A stretch of 64,000 nt of DNA from Desulfitobacterium sp050251735. GTDB taxonomy: Bacteria; Bacillota; Desulfitobacteriia; Desulfitobacteriales; Desulfitobacteriaceae. The notes below the pieces were generated by a model, which had not been told where the DNA came from, made no database searches, and saw only the letters and a program-made list of their open reading frames with translations. The translations under genes were made by a program, and so were the position numbers. The DNA lies in contig JBFWMF010000017.1 in NCBI GenBank assembly GCA_050251735.1, positions 13,995 to 77,994 on the forward strand. The letters run 5' to 3'. Of this stretch, positions 26,104 through 35,043 are shown piece after piece (within the stretch, counting starts at the first letter, position 1; the number at the start of each line of letters is the position of its first letter).

Positions 26104-28068
26104 ATGAAAAAACCAATGTTCAACCTGCAGTCTATTCGCACAAAGATCACCTTACTGGCGATTGCTCTTCTTCTCATTCCGAGTATCGCTATAGCTATCT
26201 CATCGTACAAAACAGCTGCCAACCAAGTCGAAATGGATATGACAAACAATGCCAAAGACAAGGTCGCCCTCTTAGATTCAGTGATTACGAATTTTATGGA
26301 CACGAAGTTGAAGGACACGGACTATATGTCCCACCTTGTTAGCGCAAAGAATCCAGACAATCGAACTATACTCGACGATTTCGCTAAAACACATCCGGAT
26401 CTCTTGAGCAGTTACCTAGGAACCAACGAAGGAGTGACGATTTTATCCCCTCAAACTGAACTCCCTGAAGGTTACGACCCGAGGCAAAGAACTTGGTACA
26501 AGTTGGCTATGGAGAACAAAGGCAAGGTCGTCCTAACCCCGCCCTATATTGATGCCTTTACTGGGAAAATGGTCGTCACAGCTGCTAAGGCTACCACCGA
26601 TAATACCGGCGTTTTCGGCATAGATATAGATTTATTTACATTGGGGGAAGTCAGTAAAAACGTCGTTATCGGTCAAGCAGGGTATCCTATCATTACTGAC
26701 CAAGCGGGACTTATTATTTACCATCCAACAGATGAGCTTGGCAGCCAAGGCCAAGGAACAAACTATGATTATATGGTCCAAGAGGAGTCCGGGCAACACG
26801 AATACCTTGAAAACAACACCGGCAAATCAAAGCACATGGTATTTGCCACTAATAAACTTACAGGCTGGAAAGTTTCTGCGACAATGTATAACAGTGAATT
26901 CTCACAAGCAGCGAATGGAATCTTAGTAAATATTTTAATTGTACTTGTAGCTGCTATCTTATTAGGCTCTAGCGCCATTTATTTTATAACGCGCTCAATC
27001 GTGAATCCTCTAAAATCACTGGCAACAGTATCACAAAAAATCAGCGAAGGGAATCTAACCGAACGAGTCGAAGTGAAGAGTAAGGATGAAATAGGCAAAG
27101 TCGGAGATAACTTTAACCTTATGGCGGCATCCCTCCAAGAGATCTTAAAAGGTGTAGCCAATACCTCAGAACAGGTCGCAGCTTCTTCAGAAGAGCTTAC
27201 TGCCAGTGCCGGACAACATGCACAGGCTTCAACCCTAGTAGCAACAGCTGTTTCAGAAGTCGCCACAAGCTCAGTTCAACAGAGTGAGTCCATGACCGAA
27301 GCAGCAAAGTCAGTTGAGCAAATCGTGGCTACGATTAAGCAAGTAGCTGTCAATACAAATGACATGGCTTTATCTTCAAACCAGACTTCAGATGCAACAA
27401 GAAACGGACAAGAGGCACTGCAAAAGGCCATTCAACAAATGGGTCACCTCTCCGAAAGCACAGACAACGTCCACTCCAGTATTTCTGATTTAGAAGAAAG
27501 CTCCAAGGAGATCGGCGTCATCACCAATGTCATCTCCCAGATTGCTGATCAAACAAACTTACTCGCACTCAATGCAGCCATCGAAGCGGCTCGTGCGGGT
27601 GAAAACGGAAGAGGCTTTGCGGTAGTCGCTGATGAAGTAAAAAAACTAGCCGAACAATCTCAAGAAGCGGCAAAACAGATCAATGAGTTAATACAAAAGA
27701 ATCAAGGAAATATCAGTCATGCCGTCAACTCCATGGAACAAAGCAGAATCGATGTGGACAATAGCATCCAGGTTGTTGACGTTGCCGGAGAGTCATTCGA
27801 AAAGATCATCCAACTGATTGATATCGTCGTAAAAGATGTTCAAGAAGTGTCAGCGATGACCCAACAGATTGAAGCGGATAGCCAAGAAGTCCTTGAATCC
27901 GTGAAGAATATGGATCGGATCAGTATAGAGAATACTCATCAAACTGAGAGTGTTTCTGCAGCCATTGAGGAGCAAACAGCTTCAGTCGAAGAAATTGCAG
28001 CCTCCAGTCAGACTCTTGCCGAAATGGCGCAAGAACTTCAAACCTTAATTAGCAAATTTAGATACTAA
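26104..28068 (+). CDS. Methyl-accepting chemotaxis protein with Cache sensor
   Basis: 654 residues from the ATG at 26104 (AAAGGAG upstream; the longer frame from 26038 has no site). Order: transmembrane helix about 15-36, extracytoplasmic double-Cache domain with YDPRQRTWYK and PYIDAFTGKMVVT motifs, second helix about 270-292, HAMP, and a cytoplasmic signalling domain with the conserved hairpin tip IADQTNLLALNAAIEAARAG. All features of a functional transducer. No other chemotaxis genes adjoin it, so it is an orphan receptor. Cache family ligands are usually amino or organic acids. Confidence 0.94.
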   Translation: MKKPMFNLQSIRTKITLLAIALLLIPSIAIAISSYKTAANQVEMDMTNNAKDKVALLDSVITNFMDTKLKDTDYMSHLVSAKNPDNRTILDDFAKTHPDLLSSYLGTNEGVTILSPQTELPEGYDPRQRTWYKLAMENKGKVVLTPPYIDAFTGKMVVTAAKATTDNTGVFGIDIDLFTLGEVSKNVVIGQAGYPIITDQAGLIIYHPTDELGSQGQGTNYDYMVQEESGQHEYLENNTGKSKHMVFATNKLTGWKVSATMYNSEFSQAANGILVNILIVLVAAILLGSSAIYFITRSIVNPLKSLATVSQKISEGNLTERVEVKSKDEIGKVGDNFNLMAASLQEILKGVANTSEQVAASSEELTASAGQHAQASTLVATAVSEVATSSVQQSESMTEAAKSVEQIVATIKQVAVNTNDMALSSNQTSDATRNGQEALQKAIQQMGHLSESTDNVHSSISDLEESSKEIGVITNVISQIADQTNLLALNAAIEAARAGENGRGFAVVADEVKKLAEQSQEAAKQINELIQKNQGNISHAVNSMEQSRIDVDNSIQVVDVAGESFEKIIQLIDIVVKDVQEVSAMTQQIEADSQEVLESVKNMDRISIENTHQTESVSAAIEEQTASVEEIAASSQTLAEMAQELQTLISKFRY

Positions 28069-28115
28069 GAAGATTTCATTTGTAGCTCTTAATCTCATTT
28101 TACTATCTATAAAGC

Positions 28116-28232
28116 TTATAGGCTTACTAATACATTTCTCAGTTGATTGATCTTCATAATTGGCCCAAAAAACCCAAATAGAAGTAATCCAAATGTTATC
28201 ACTCCAAAGTAATGCTTGAGTAAGAATTGCAT
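28116..28232 (-). CDS. Possible small membrane peptide, 38 residues
   Basis: ATG at 28232 with AAGGTAGG six bases upstream opens 38 codons: a short basic start, one hydrophobic segment (FGVITFGLLLFGFFGPI) and a polar end. It lies between a chemoreceptor gene and a toxin-antitoxin pair on the opposite strand. The peptide type would fit a type I toxin or a small membrane regulator, but neither promoter nor terminator is convincing. Confidence 0.3.
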   Translation of the reverse strand: MQFLLKHYFGVITFGLLLFGFFGPIMKINQLRNVLVSL

Positions 28233-28297
28233 TTCTAGCCTACCTTGCATATAATAAGAATGTGAGAATTTCGTAATTTCCACTAAGGAGTGATAAT

Positions 28298-28567
28298 ATG
28301 TTGACGGAAATCAGAAGCAGGTCTCAAATTACTATTCCTTCTCAAATCATTAAGAAACTAAATCTAAAACAAGGTGATACCTTAGAAGTTGACGTTGACG
28401 GTGACCAAATCATTCTGCGTCCTGTTGTTACGATACCAAAAGACCAAGCTTACTTTTGGACTAAGGAATGGCAAGCCGAAGAAAGACAGGTTCAGTCTGA
28501 TATTGAAGACGATAAAATTAAGTCTGCTAAGTCAAAAGATGAATTATTCAAGGATCTAGGCCTATGA
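28298..28567 (+). CDS. AbrB/MazE-type antitoxin
   Basis: 89 residues. The N-terminal 45 residues are a SpoVT/AbrB swapped-hairpin DNA-binding domain (SRSQITIPSQIIKKLNLKQGD); the acidic, charged C-terminal half would wrap the toxin. AAGGAG precedes the ATG. It overlaps the next gene by four bases (ATGA), the usual layout for a toxin-antitoxin operon. Autoregulation is expected. Confidence 0.88.
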   Translation: MLTEIRSRSQITIPSQIIKKLNLKQGDTLEVDVDGDQIILRPVVTIPKDQAYFWTKEWQAEERQVQSDIEDDKIKSAKSKDELFKDLGL

Positions 28568-28824
28568 GATTTTATTATTCCGACCTCTTCAAAGAAAAAG
28601 TACAACTTTTACACCCAAATGTCAAAAAGGCTTTAAAAAACAAGCTTGAGTTGATGGATCAAAATCCTAAACATCCTTCTCTAAGGACCAAGAAAATAAA
28701 AGGTTCCTCTGATATTTATGAAGGAAGTATTACTATGAATTATCGAATGACATGGCAGTATTACCAAGATGGAATTCTTCTTAGGAATATCGGCGTGCAC
28801 GATAAGACCCTAAAGAATCCTTAA
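28564..28824 (+). CDS. RelE/ParE-superfamily toxin
   Basis: 86 residues. The pattern LHPNVKKALKNKLELMDQNPKHPSLRTKKIKG then YEGSITMNYRMTW and IGVHDKTL is that of RelE-fold toxins acting as ribosome-dependent mRNA nucleases or gyrase poisons. Overlaps the antitoxin stop. The AbrB-plus-RelE combination is a known hybrid pairing. Activity unproven; arginine and histidine residues expected for the fold are present. Confidence 0.82.
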   Translation: MRFYYSDLFKEKVQLLHPNVKKALKNKLELMDQNPKHPSLRTKKIKGSSDIYEGSITMNYRMTWQYYQDGILLRNIGVHDKTLKNP

Positions 28825-29054
28825 CCTTTCCCAGTATTATTCTCCGATATGATAATGTCAGCTAACGTCTTAGGACCGCTACATCAATGCGCCTTTTTCT
28901 TATTTTCCAGGAGATTACCACATGTTATTGCGGGAATCCCACCGCTATCAACAGTACTACCTTTACGTACTACCTCAATAACACACCCTCCCAAAACCCA
29001 TTGTATTGTAACTACTTCGACTCTTTCCTCCCGATTCCTACCTTAAAGTACAGA
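28825..29054. other. Intergenic stretch without supported gene
   Basis: An AGGAG site followed by an ATG at 28922 opens only 19 codons on plus before a stop. Neighbouring frames look like degraded coding DNA, but no family could be recognised. Confidence 0.4.
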
Positions 29055-29468
29055 TTATACCAAAGAGGAACATCCCCTTCCTTTCACCCTTACTGAAGAA
29101 TCTACTCTCCCGACAAGAAAAATCAGCTGGGGTTCAGGGAGCAAGGCACAGGCCAAGCCAATGCGCTGTTGCATCCCTTTGCTATAGGAACCCACCTTAT
29201 ACTTCTCCTGTCCTTCAAGACCCACAAGCTGCAAAACCCTCTGGATCTTTTCGCGAGCTGTCACATCTCCAAGGGGCTTCCCGAAAACAGTTCCCCCTCC
29301 GGAGGTGGGGAAAATTAGACCCAGGAGCATTTTTATACAGGTACTCTTTCCCGCTCCATTACGACCGAGAAAACCATATACCTGCCCCGCTTCCACTTCC
29401 AGATTGATGTGGTCACAAGCGGTCTTGTTGCCATAGACTTTAGTCAAGCCCTCTGTTTCGATGATCAT
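29055..29468 (-). pseudogene. Truncated ABC transporter ATPase
   Basis: 137 codons. Walker A GRNGAGKST and the family signature in SYSKGMQQRIGLA are intact, but homology stops at QLIFL, exactly where Walker B should continue with Asp-Glu-Pro, and the rest is unrelated sequence to a stop. The C-terminal half is absent. It would not bind and hydrolyse ATP. Likely remnant of an antibiotic- or bacteriocin-type ABC exporter together with the adjacent fragments. Confidence 0.85.
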
Positions 29469-30418
29469 TAACGAACGCTCCTAGCAATTTTTGCCAGCTC
29501 AGCATCCGTCTTATTACCCGTTAGGGTATAGAGGTTGCCATCTTTGGTCCAAATCAGCATGGAAGCTTTCTCATAATCTATAGTGGATATATCTTCCATC
29601 GCCTTTTTATGGGCCTCCAAGAGGGCTGTATATTGATCTTCACCGTGCTTAGCAATAAATTGTGCTTTGAATTCAGCTGCCTTAGCTTGATCAACTTTTC
29701 CCTGAGCATGGTCTAGATACTCGCTGGAGGCTTCCGTTCCGGTCTGGGTCATGGGCATATCTTGAGAAAAGCTCTCCATCATACCCTTCAAATCGGCTAA
29801 GGTATAGATATATCCCTTTTGATTGCCCAAGTCCACTTCGCGACCAAAACCCTCGAAGACAGGCAGATAAATATGGTTGCTATCTGATTCAGTCTCCGCT
29901 AATTGCTGACGCAGATGGGTGGGAAGGACCGGCAGATTCAGCATTACCTCCCGCAATTCTGTCTTGGCCGCTTCGGGAGCGTCCAACTGGGACTTTTGTG
30001 AAGCTGTGAAAAGGACATCCTCATACTTCACCAAAGCCGCGCCGGAAGACTTTAAGGTCATCTCCACCTTGTCAAGTGCAGGTGTCAGCTGTTTGGGACT
30101 TTTCAAAGTAGTCAGCACCCCGTTGATTCCCTGTACATCCAGAGTGAATTTGAACTCACTGGCTTCGAGGGCGGAGAATACCGGAGTCTGTCCCTCCAAC
30201 TCCTTAGGCAGGCGCAGTCTGAAGGCCTTGAAATCTTCCGTCTTTTCCAGCTCCCTTACCTGATGTTTAGGTTGAGATATGACATTGATGAGGGACTTAT
30301 GTTCAATCCCCTCACCCTTGAATCCCGCGGGGTACTTTGCCTTGAGCTCCTCTTGGAGATTAGCTACGTTTTGCATGCCTTCTTGCAGATCGGCTAGTGT
30401 GATCTGAATGGTCTGCAC
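29468..30418 (-). pseudogene. N-terminally truncated extracytoplasmic protein with DUF4367-like end
   Basis: 316 codons start without ribosome site from a GTG, and a stop codon lies six codons upstream. The protein is hydrophilic throughout, and its last 35 residues (MLIWTKDGNLYTLTGNKTDAELAKIARS) resemble DUF4367, a domain usually preceded by a transmembrane helix that is absent here. The 5' end abuts a histidine-kinase remnant on the other strand at about 30422, marking a rearrangement. It overlaps the ABC fragment by one base. Possibly still translated but probably non-functional. Confidence 0.6.
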
Positions 30419-30421
30419 ATC

Positions 30422-31155
30422 ATTGACACCTCAGGCCCGATTAAGCTTATCAGCGACAGCACCAAGGAAGTCGCTAAAGGGAATTTTGATGTCGAAATTC
30501 AGTATAAGAGTCAAGATGAGGTCGGTACTCTAGCAAAGAATTTCAACCTCATGACCCAGGAGCTCCGGAGCATGGAATATCTCCGCAAGGATTTTATCAG
30601 CAATGTCTCCCATGAGTTTAAGACCCCCATCGTGTCTATTCAAGGCTTTGCTGAAATGATCAAGGACGAGAACCTCCCTCGAGATAAATTCGAGGAATAC
30701 ACCGATATTATCATTCAAGAATCGCGCCGACTGAACAATCTTTCCGCGAATATGCTGCGCTTGTCCAAGCTCGATTATCAGGTGATTCCCGATAAAAAAG
30801 TCAGCTACGAAGGGGATGAGGACCTAATCCAACAAATCTGGATCAACCTCATCGGCAATGCCATTAAGTTCTCCCATCCTGAAGGGTCAATCACCATCAC
30901 TTTGCAGGAAACCCCGGATTCTCTCATGGTGGTTATTAAGGATGAAGGAATCGGCATGGCCCAGGAGATTCAACCTCATATCTTTGACACGACACCTCCC
31001 GCTCAGAAGCCGGCAATGGTCTAGGACTGGCCATAGTCAAAAGGATCGTGGATATCTGCCAAGGAACCATCACCTTTACCAGTGAGGAGGGTTTGGGTAC
31101 AAGTTTTCACGTCACCCTGCCTAAATCTTTGAAGACCTCCTTGCTGTCGAAGTAG
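30422..31155 (+). pseudogene. Histidine kinase remnant with three deletions
   Basis: The frame opens mid-HAMP (VAKGNFDVEIQYKSQDEVG), then gives the phospho-histidine motif NVSHEFKTPIVSIQG. About 30 residues are missing between LDYQVIPDKKV and SYEGDEDLIQQIW; the N-box LIGNAIKFSHPE and DEGIGMAQ follow. At about 30990 bases are missing after HIFD, and the frame shifts: the sequence resumes as DTSRSEAGNGLGLAIVKRI and continues to TSFHVTLP before a TAG. Sensor part and start are gone. Clearly a dead gene, decayed by deletions rather than by point changes. Confidence 0.9.
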
Positions 31156-31262
31156 GAATACAAAGGGTATGGCTTTAGATGCTGTCATGCTGATGGGGAT
31201 TGTGGTATGATTTACTAAAAGGTTTTCACCTTGTAGTGATCTTTGTGGAGGAGTTTGAAGCT

Positions 31263-32246
31263 ATGAACTATATCAATATGACAAGAGAACAGCTTCTGGA
31301 GCGTATCGAAGCGCTTGAGCTACTGACTCGTGAATTGCTAAGGGAAAAGGAGCAGGAAACCACGCTGGAATATGCTTGGAGCGGCAATCTTGGACATTGG
31401 TATTGGGATATTAAGACTAATACTGTGACATTTAATCCACTCAAAGCGACTAATTTGGGCTATAACAAAAGCGAATTACCGGAACATGTTACTTATCAGT
31501 TTTTTACTGATAAACTTCATCCGGAGGATTTCCAAAAAACAATGGATGCTATGCTTAACCACTTACATGGAAAAGCCAATGTATATGAGGTTGAATATCG
31601 GATTCTCGCTAAGGACGGAAAATATAAATGGTATTATGATCGCGGCAAAATAACAGAATATGACGGTAGTGGCAAACCAAAATTTCTCGCCGGAATTGTT
31701 TTTGATATTACTGAAAAGAAAGAGTTGGAGATGGAACTACAGATCAAAAACGAGATTCTAGCTGAGCAGGCTACCATCGATGGACTAACAAAAATTAATA
31801 ATCATCGAACACTGATGGATCGCTTAAAACCAGAGATAGCTGATGCGAGCAGAACAGATAAGCCTTTATCTATAGCTATTTTTGACATAGATGATTTCAA
31901 AAAAGTAAATGACAGTAAAGGCCACATCTGTGGGGATCAGGTCCTTGTTGATGTTGCCGCTCTCTTTAAGAAAAGCATAAGAGATACCGATTTTGCAGGA
32001 AGATATGGCGGAGAGGAGTTCATGGTTATATTTCCGAATACCGATCTAGCCAAAGCTATAAAAATATCAGACCGAATTAGACAGTCTGTTGAATGTTATC
32101 CCTTTGTAAACGGTTTAAAAGTAACAATAAGTGGCGGCGTAAAGCAGTACGAAGGAGAAAATCTTACAGAGCTTATTCATTCTGCCGATATAAGGTTATA
32201 TGAAGCCAAAAGGAAGGGTAAAAATAGGATAGAACCAATCGATTGA
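31263..32246 (+). CDS. PAS-GGDEF diguanylate cyclase
   Basis: 327 residues from the ATG at 31263 (GGAGGAG nine bases upstream). A short coiled start is followed by a PAS_3-type domain (GNLGHWYWDIKTN, then FDITEKKELEMEL linker) and a GGDEF domain with DGLTKINNHR, the active site RYGGEEF and an RDTD inhibitory site five residues before it. It can be expected to make cyclic di-GMP and to be feedback-inhibited. No transmembrane segment: a soluble sensor, signal unknown. Ends in a good terminator. Confidence 0.93.
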   Translation: MNYINMTREQLLERIEALELLTRELLREKEQETTLEYAWSGNLGHWYWDIKTNTVTFNPLKATNLGYNKSELPEHVTYQFFTDKLHPEDFQKTMDAMLNHLHGKANVYEVEYRILAKDGKYKWYYDRGKITEYDGSGKPKFLAGIVFDITEKKELEMELQIKNEILAEQATIDGLTKINNHRTLMDRLKPEIADASRTDKPLSIAIFDIDDFKKVNDSKGHICGDQVLVDVAALFKKSIRDTDFAGRYGGEEFMVIFPNTDLAKAIKISDRIRQSVECYPFVNGLKVTISGGVKQYEGENLTELIHSADIRLYEAKRKGKNRIEPID

Positions 32247-32248
32247 TC

Positions 32249-32296
32249 AAAGGGCAACATCAACACGAAACTTAGCTTTCTGTGATGTTGCCCTTT
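32249..32296 (+). terminator. Intrinsic terminator of the GGDEF gene
   Basis: 14-bp stem AAAGGGCAACATCA with its complement at 32283-32296, loop of 20; T-rich 3' side. Confidence 0.85.
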
Positions 32297-32352
32297 ACTA
32301 CTGCTATTGTAGCTATCTTTATTCATTTTCTACTTTTGTTCAGCTACTACTT

Positions 32353-33624
32353 TTACTTCGCCGTCGGATCCTCCATGATCCCCATAAACAGTGGCATATT
32401 GGTCTCCCAATCGACGATGGCGTAGACAAAAGGTCGATCGAAGACAACTTGGGTGAGGTCAATGGGCGCGCTGGTCGTTTCCATTCCTACACCTGTTACG
32501 GCAGCAGCTTCCGTGCCCTTCTCATCCACTTTGATAAAGGTCTTATGCTTGACTTCCCCGATGAAGAGATCCTTGGTATGTTGCTTGCTCATCAAGGAGA
32601 AATCTGCTTGATTAGGATCAAATGCAATTTCCATCCCTAAAGTGGCTAATTCATCCTTCAGCTCATCCTCATAACTGCTCTCAAATTTCGGCAAGGAGAG
32701 CTGAATATTCTTCTTTTCTTTGCTGTTGATTAATTTAAACATTTCAGCAACAGTTAGCTGATCGATAAATTCCCGGGGAGATTGGCCTGACTCAGGTAAT
32801 ATCCCAACAAAAGCGTAGCACTCATCCACATAGGGTAAAATGACCCCGGTCGCTTCTTTTCCTTGGAAATAATCGATATTGCCCCGTCGGTTCATAAAGG
32901 AAGCTTCGACACTGCCGGTAGGGGTAGTGAAGCTTCTGGGGTGAGTTTTATCTGCCGTAAACTGATCCTTCCAATCCCCTTTGAAGTAGATGGCGTTGAT
33001 CAGGTACATCATTAGATCCTCATCCATCTCCTCGATGATCTTGTCGATGGTCCCTTCTGTCTTCTCCTCCACCCATTTATTGATTGCCTTAGGTGCTGAG
33101 GGATCACTAAAATCAAGCGTGCTTATCCCCGCTTGATAATAGTCCCCATTGGTCTGTAAAAACTTCCGGTCAGCTTCATAGCCCTCCCGAATCCAAATGG
33201 AATTGCCAATCCGCACCGCGACCTTACTCTCCTTATTCATCAAGGAATTGCTCCAGGTAGCGAGGCCAGCGTTAAAATCCTCCAGCTTTAGGTTTTGGGC
33301 AGACAGCGCCTTGAGCATAGCCTCCTTAGTTACTCCCTCGGCACCATTTAAAGTCATTCCTAAAGCGAGGTAGATCGAGGGGGCCGAAATCATTACATTA
33401 CCCTCGTTTTTCTTGCTTTCCTTAAACACATTCCAAGTAAAGTCCACCAAAGCTTGGTTTAACTCGCCATCCATCTTAGTCGGTAGCTGGACATTGTTTC
33501 CCTTGATTCCCTTCATCAAATCTCCCGACCCAACCACTGAATTCGTGGCGCAGCCTGTCAAGGTCATCCCTAGCATCAATGCGACTAATAGCCAAGTTAT
33601 TATAAAATGCTGTTTGCGATTCAT
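32353..33624 (-). CDS. Serpin (lipoprotein serine protease inhibitor)
   Basis: 423 residues. Lipobox LTGC after a basic, hydrophobic leader predicts anchoring outside the membrane. The serpin fold spans about 55-423: SAPSIYLALGMTLNGAEG, NAIYFKGDWKDQF, and the C-terminal FDRPFVYAIVDWETNMPLFMG. The reactive loop reads EKGTEAAAVTGVGMETTS; small residues at the hinge (TEAAAVTG) mark an inhibitory serpin and the scissile bond is about Thr-Ser, suggesting a target with modest P1 preference. AAAGGAGGG precedes the ATG. Target protease unknown. Confidence 0.95.
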   Translation of the reverse strand: MNRKQHFIITWLLVALMLGMTLTGCATNSVVGSGDLMKGIKGNNVQLPTKMDGELNQALVDFTWNVFKESKKNEGNVMISAPSIYLALGMTLNGAEGVTKEAMLKALSAQNLKLEDFNAGLATWSNSLMNKESKVAVRIGNSIWIREGYEADRKFLQTNGDYYQAGISTLDFSDPSAPKAINKWVEEKTEGTIDKIIEEMDEDLMMYLINAIYFKGDWKDQFTADKTHPRSFTTPTGSVEASFMNRRGNIDYFQGKEATGVILPYVDECYAFVGILPESGQSPREFIDQLTVAEMFKLINSKEKKNIQLSLPKFESSYEDELKDELATLGMEIAFDPNQADFSLMSKQHTKDLFIGEVKHKTFIKVDEKGTEAAAVTGVGMETTSAPIDLTQVVFDRPFVYAIVDWETNMPLFMGIMEDPTAK

Positions 33625-33961
33625 AGTCTTCGCCCTCCTTTAGCTATTAAGACGTGAATGCGAGATAAAACTTGGCAAGGAAGATTAAAATTAGGCATAT
33701 TCCGTAACAGTAAAGGGTTCACGACGGGTATAAGTATAGCCGGGTCGTGAACCCTAATTTTGTGGCATTAGAATTAATGGATTCTTATTGTTCAACCAGC
33801 TGTAGGATTTTATTCTTCTACATTGACACCATTTTCAACACAAGGAATACTGTTCAGCAAAAGAAAATTCACAATTCCACCATAAAGCCTAAGGTTTAAC
33901 ATTCATTTAACTCTATAAGTTAAGGAATAATACTAATAGTTTAAAAAAAGGAGGTTTTACT
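33625..33961. other. Divergent intergenic region between serpin and a 47-residue gene
   Basis: Holds both promoters. A perfect 12-bp inverted repeat AGGGTTCACGAC/GTCGTGAACCCT (33714-33725 and 33744-33755, loop 18) sits between the two divergent genes, where no terminator is expected; it could be an operator or a relic. Confidence 0.6.
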
Positions 33962-34105
33962 ATGCTAAGGCGTCGTGTCGATCCTGGTCCGTTTAGCTTT
34001 ATGCAAGGAGGATGGTTTGCTTTACATGCCCTCACTATTGCAGGTTCTATTTATGTAGGAAAAACCCTTCAAAAAAGAAAGAACGACCCACTCAGACATC
34101 GTTAA
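33962..34105 (+). CDS. Small membrane protein, 47 residues
   Basis: ATG at 33962 with a strong AAAGGAGG seven bases upstream. The peptide begins with three arginines (MLRRRVDPG), has one hydrophobic helix (WFALHALTIAGSIYVG) and a basic end (KRKNDPLRHR). A strong terminator follows immediately. Not a family I know, but all gene signals are present. Confidence 0.7.
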   Translation: MLRRRVDPGPFSFMQGGWFALHALTIAGSIYVGKTLQKRKNDPLRHR

Positions 34106-34111
34106 AAAATC

Positions 34112-34155
34112 AAAGACACTGGGGTATATAAATAATTCCCCAGTGTCTTTATTTG
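34112..34155 (+). terminator. Intrinsic terminator of the 47-residue gene
   Basis: Perfect 13-bp stem (34112-34124 with 34138-34150) followed by ATTTG. Confidence 0.85.
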
Positions 34156-34215
34156 AATACCCATACAGTTACCCGTTACTTAAGCACCTAAATAATTCAA
34201 TAAAGAAAAATTTAA

Positions 34216-34255
34216 AGGTCTGCTCAAAAAACCGATTATCGATTTGAGCAGACCT
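34216..34255. repeat. Perfect 13-bp inverted repeat upstream of a methyltransferase gene
   Basis: AGGTCTGCTCAAA at 34216-34228 and its complement at 34243-34255. The T-rich side is on the minus strand (TTTAAATTTTTC), yet neighbours are on plus. May be a 5' UTR structure of the methyltransferase transcript. Confidence 0.6.
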
Positions 34256-34306
34256 CCAATTGTTGCACATGACGGTGAACATAACGTTAGGAGGTGACGT
34301 ATTGCT

Positions 34307-34930
34307 ATGGAGCAAAAAGATAAAAGCAGAACCAACGACGACCGGGGGATTACTCTATTTGACCGGATCGCTCCGGTGTATGGGCTTTACTTTAATTATC
34401 AAACTCGCAGGTATCAGATGGATCTGGAAAAGGTCAAGCAAGAGTTCTCCTTACCTATATGCCCAAAAGCCTTGGATGTGGGGTGTGGTACCGGTGCTTT
34501 ATGTTATGTACTGCAAAATCAGGGATGGAAAATTACCGGGGTGGAGCCCAGTCGAGGCATGCTTGGCGTCGCTACAAAAAAGCTCGCCAATCTAGAGATT
34601 CCGCTCGTGCGGGCCGACGTGCTAGCCGGCCTACCCTTTCCTGATCTAAGCTTTGATGTGACCCTAGCTTCCTTTGTTGCCCATGGATTAAATGCTGAGC
34701 AGAGAAAAGCCATGTACAGAGAGATGAACAGGGTGGCAAAGGAATATGTGATCCTTATTGATTATAACCAAAATCGCTCTTTCATTACGGATATGGCAGA
34801 GACCCTAGAGGGCGGTGATTATTTCAACTTTATTAAGCAAGTGGAGCCAGAGCTTAAGAAAGTCTTTGAGCAAGTTGATATCATCCCCACAGGTGCCCAT
34901 TCGTCATGGTATATATGTCGGGCGATTTAG
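34307..34930 (+). CDS. Class I SAM-dependent methyltransferase
   Basis: 207 residues. SAM motif I is seen as ALDVGCGTGAL near residue 55, with GVEPSRGML (motif II acid), RADVLAGLPFPDLSFD and a C-terminal beta-strand PTGAHSSWYICRAI. UbiE/small-molecule type. GGAGGTG lies ten bases upstream of the ATG. The substrate is unknown and no biosynthetic neighbour clarifies it. Confidence 0.88.
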   Translation: MEQKDKSRTNDDRGITLFDRIAPVYGLYFNYQTRRYQMDLEKVKQEFSLPICPKALDVGCGTGALCYVLQNQGWKITGVEPSRGMLGVATKKLANLEIPLVRADVLAGLPFPDLSFDVTLASFVAHGLNAEQRKAMYREMNRVAKEYVILIDYNQNRSFITDMAETLEGGDYFNFIKQVEPELKKVFEQVDIIPTGAHSSWYICRAI

Positions 34931-35043
34931 CTTGCATTTCCCCATCCATGTTTAAAGGTTTGAAAGCGCCTCCTAATCGAAATATTGTCGCTGTAAAGTG
35001 ATATATATCTCCATAATGGTAGCTTCTGCATCGGTGGCGATGA

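Noticed and set aside
28849..29096. Two open frames of 65 and 69 codons after the toxin gene
   Set aside because: No start signals, frames overlap each other and composition is unlike protein.
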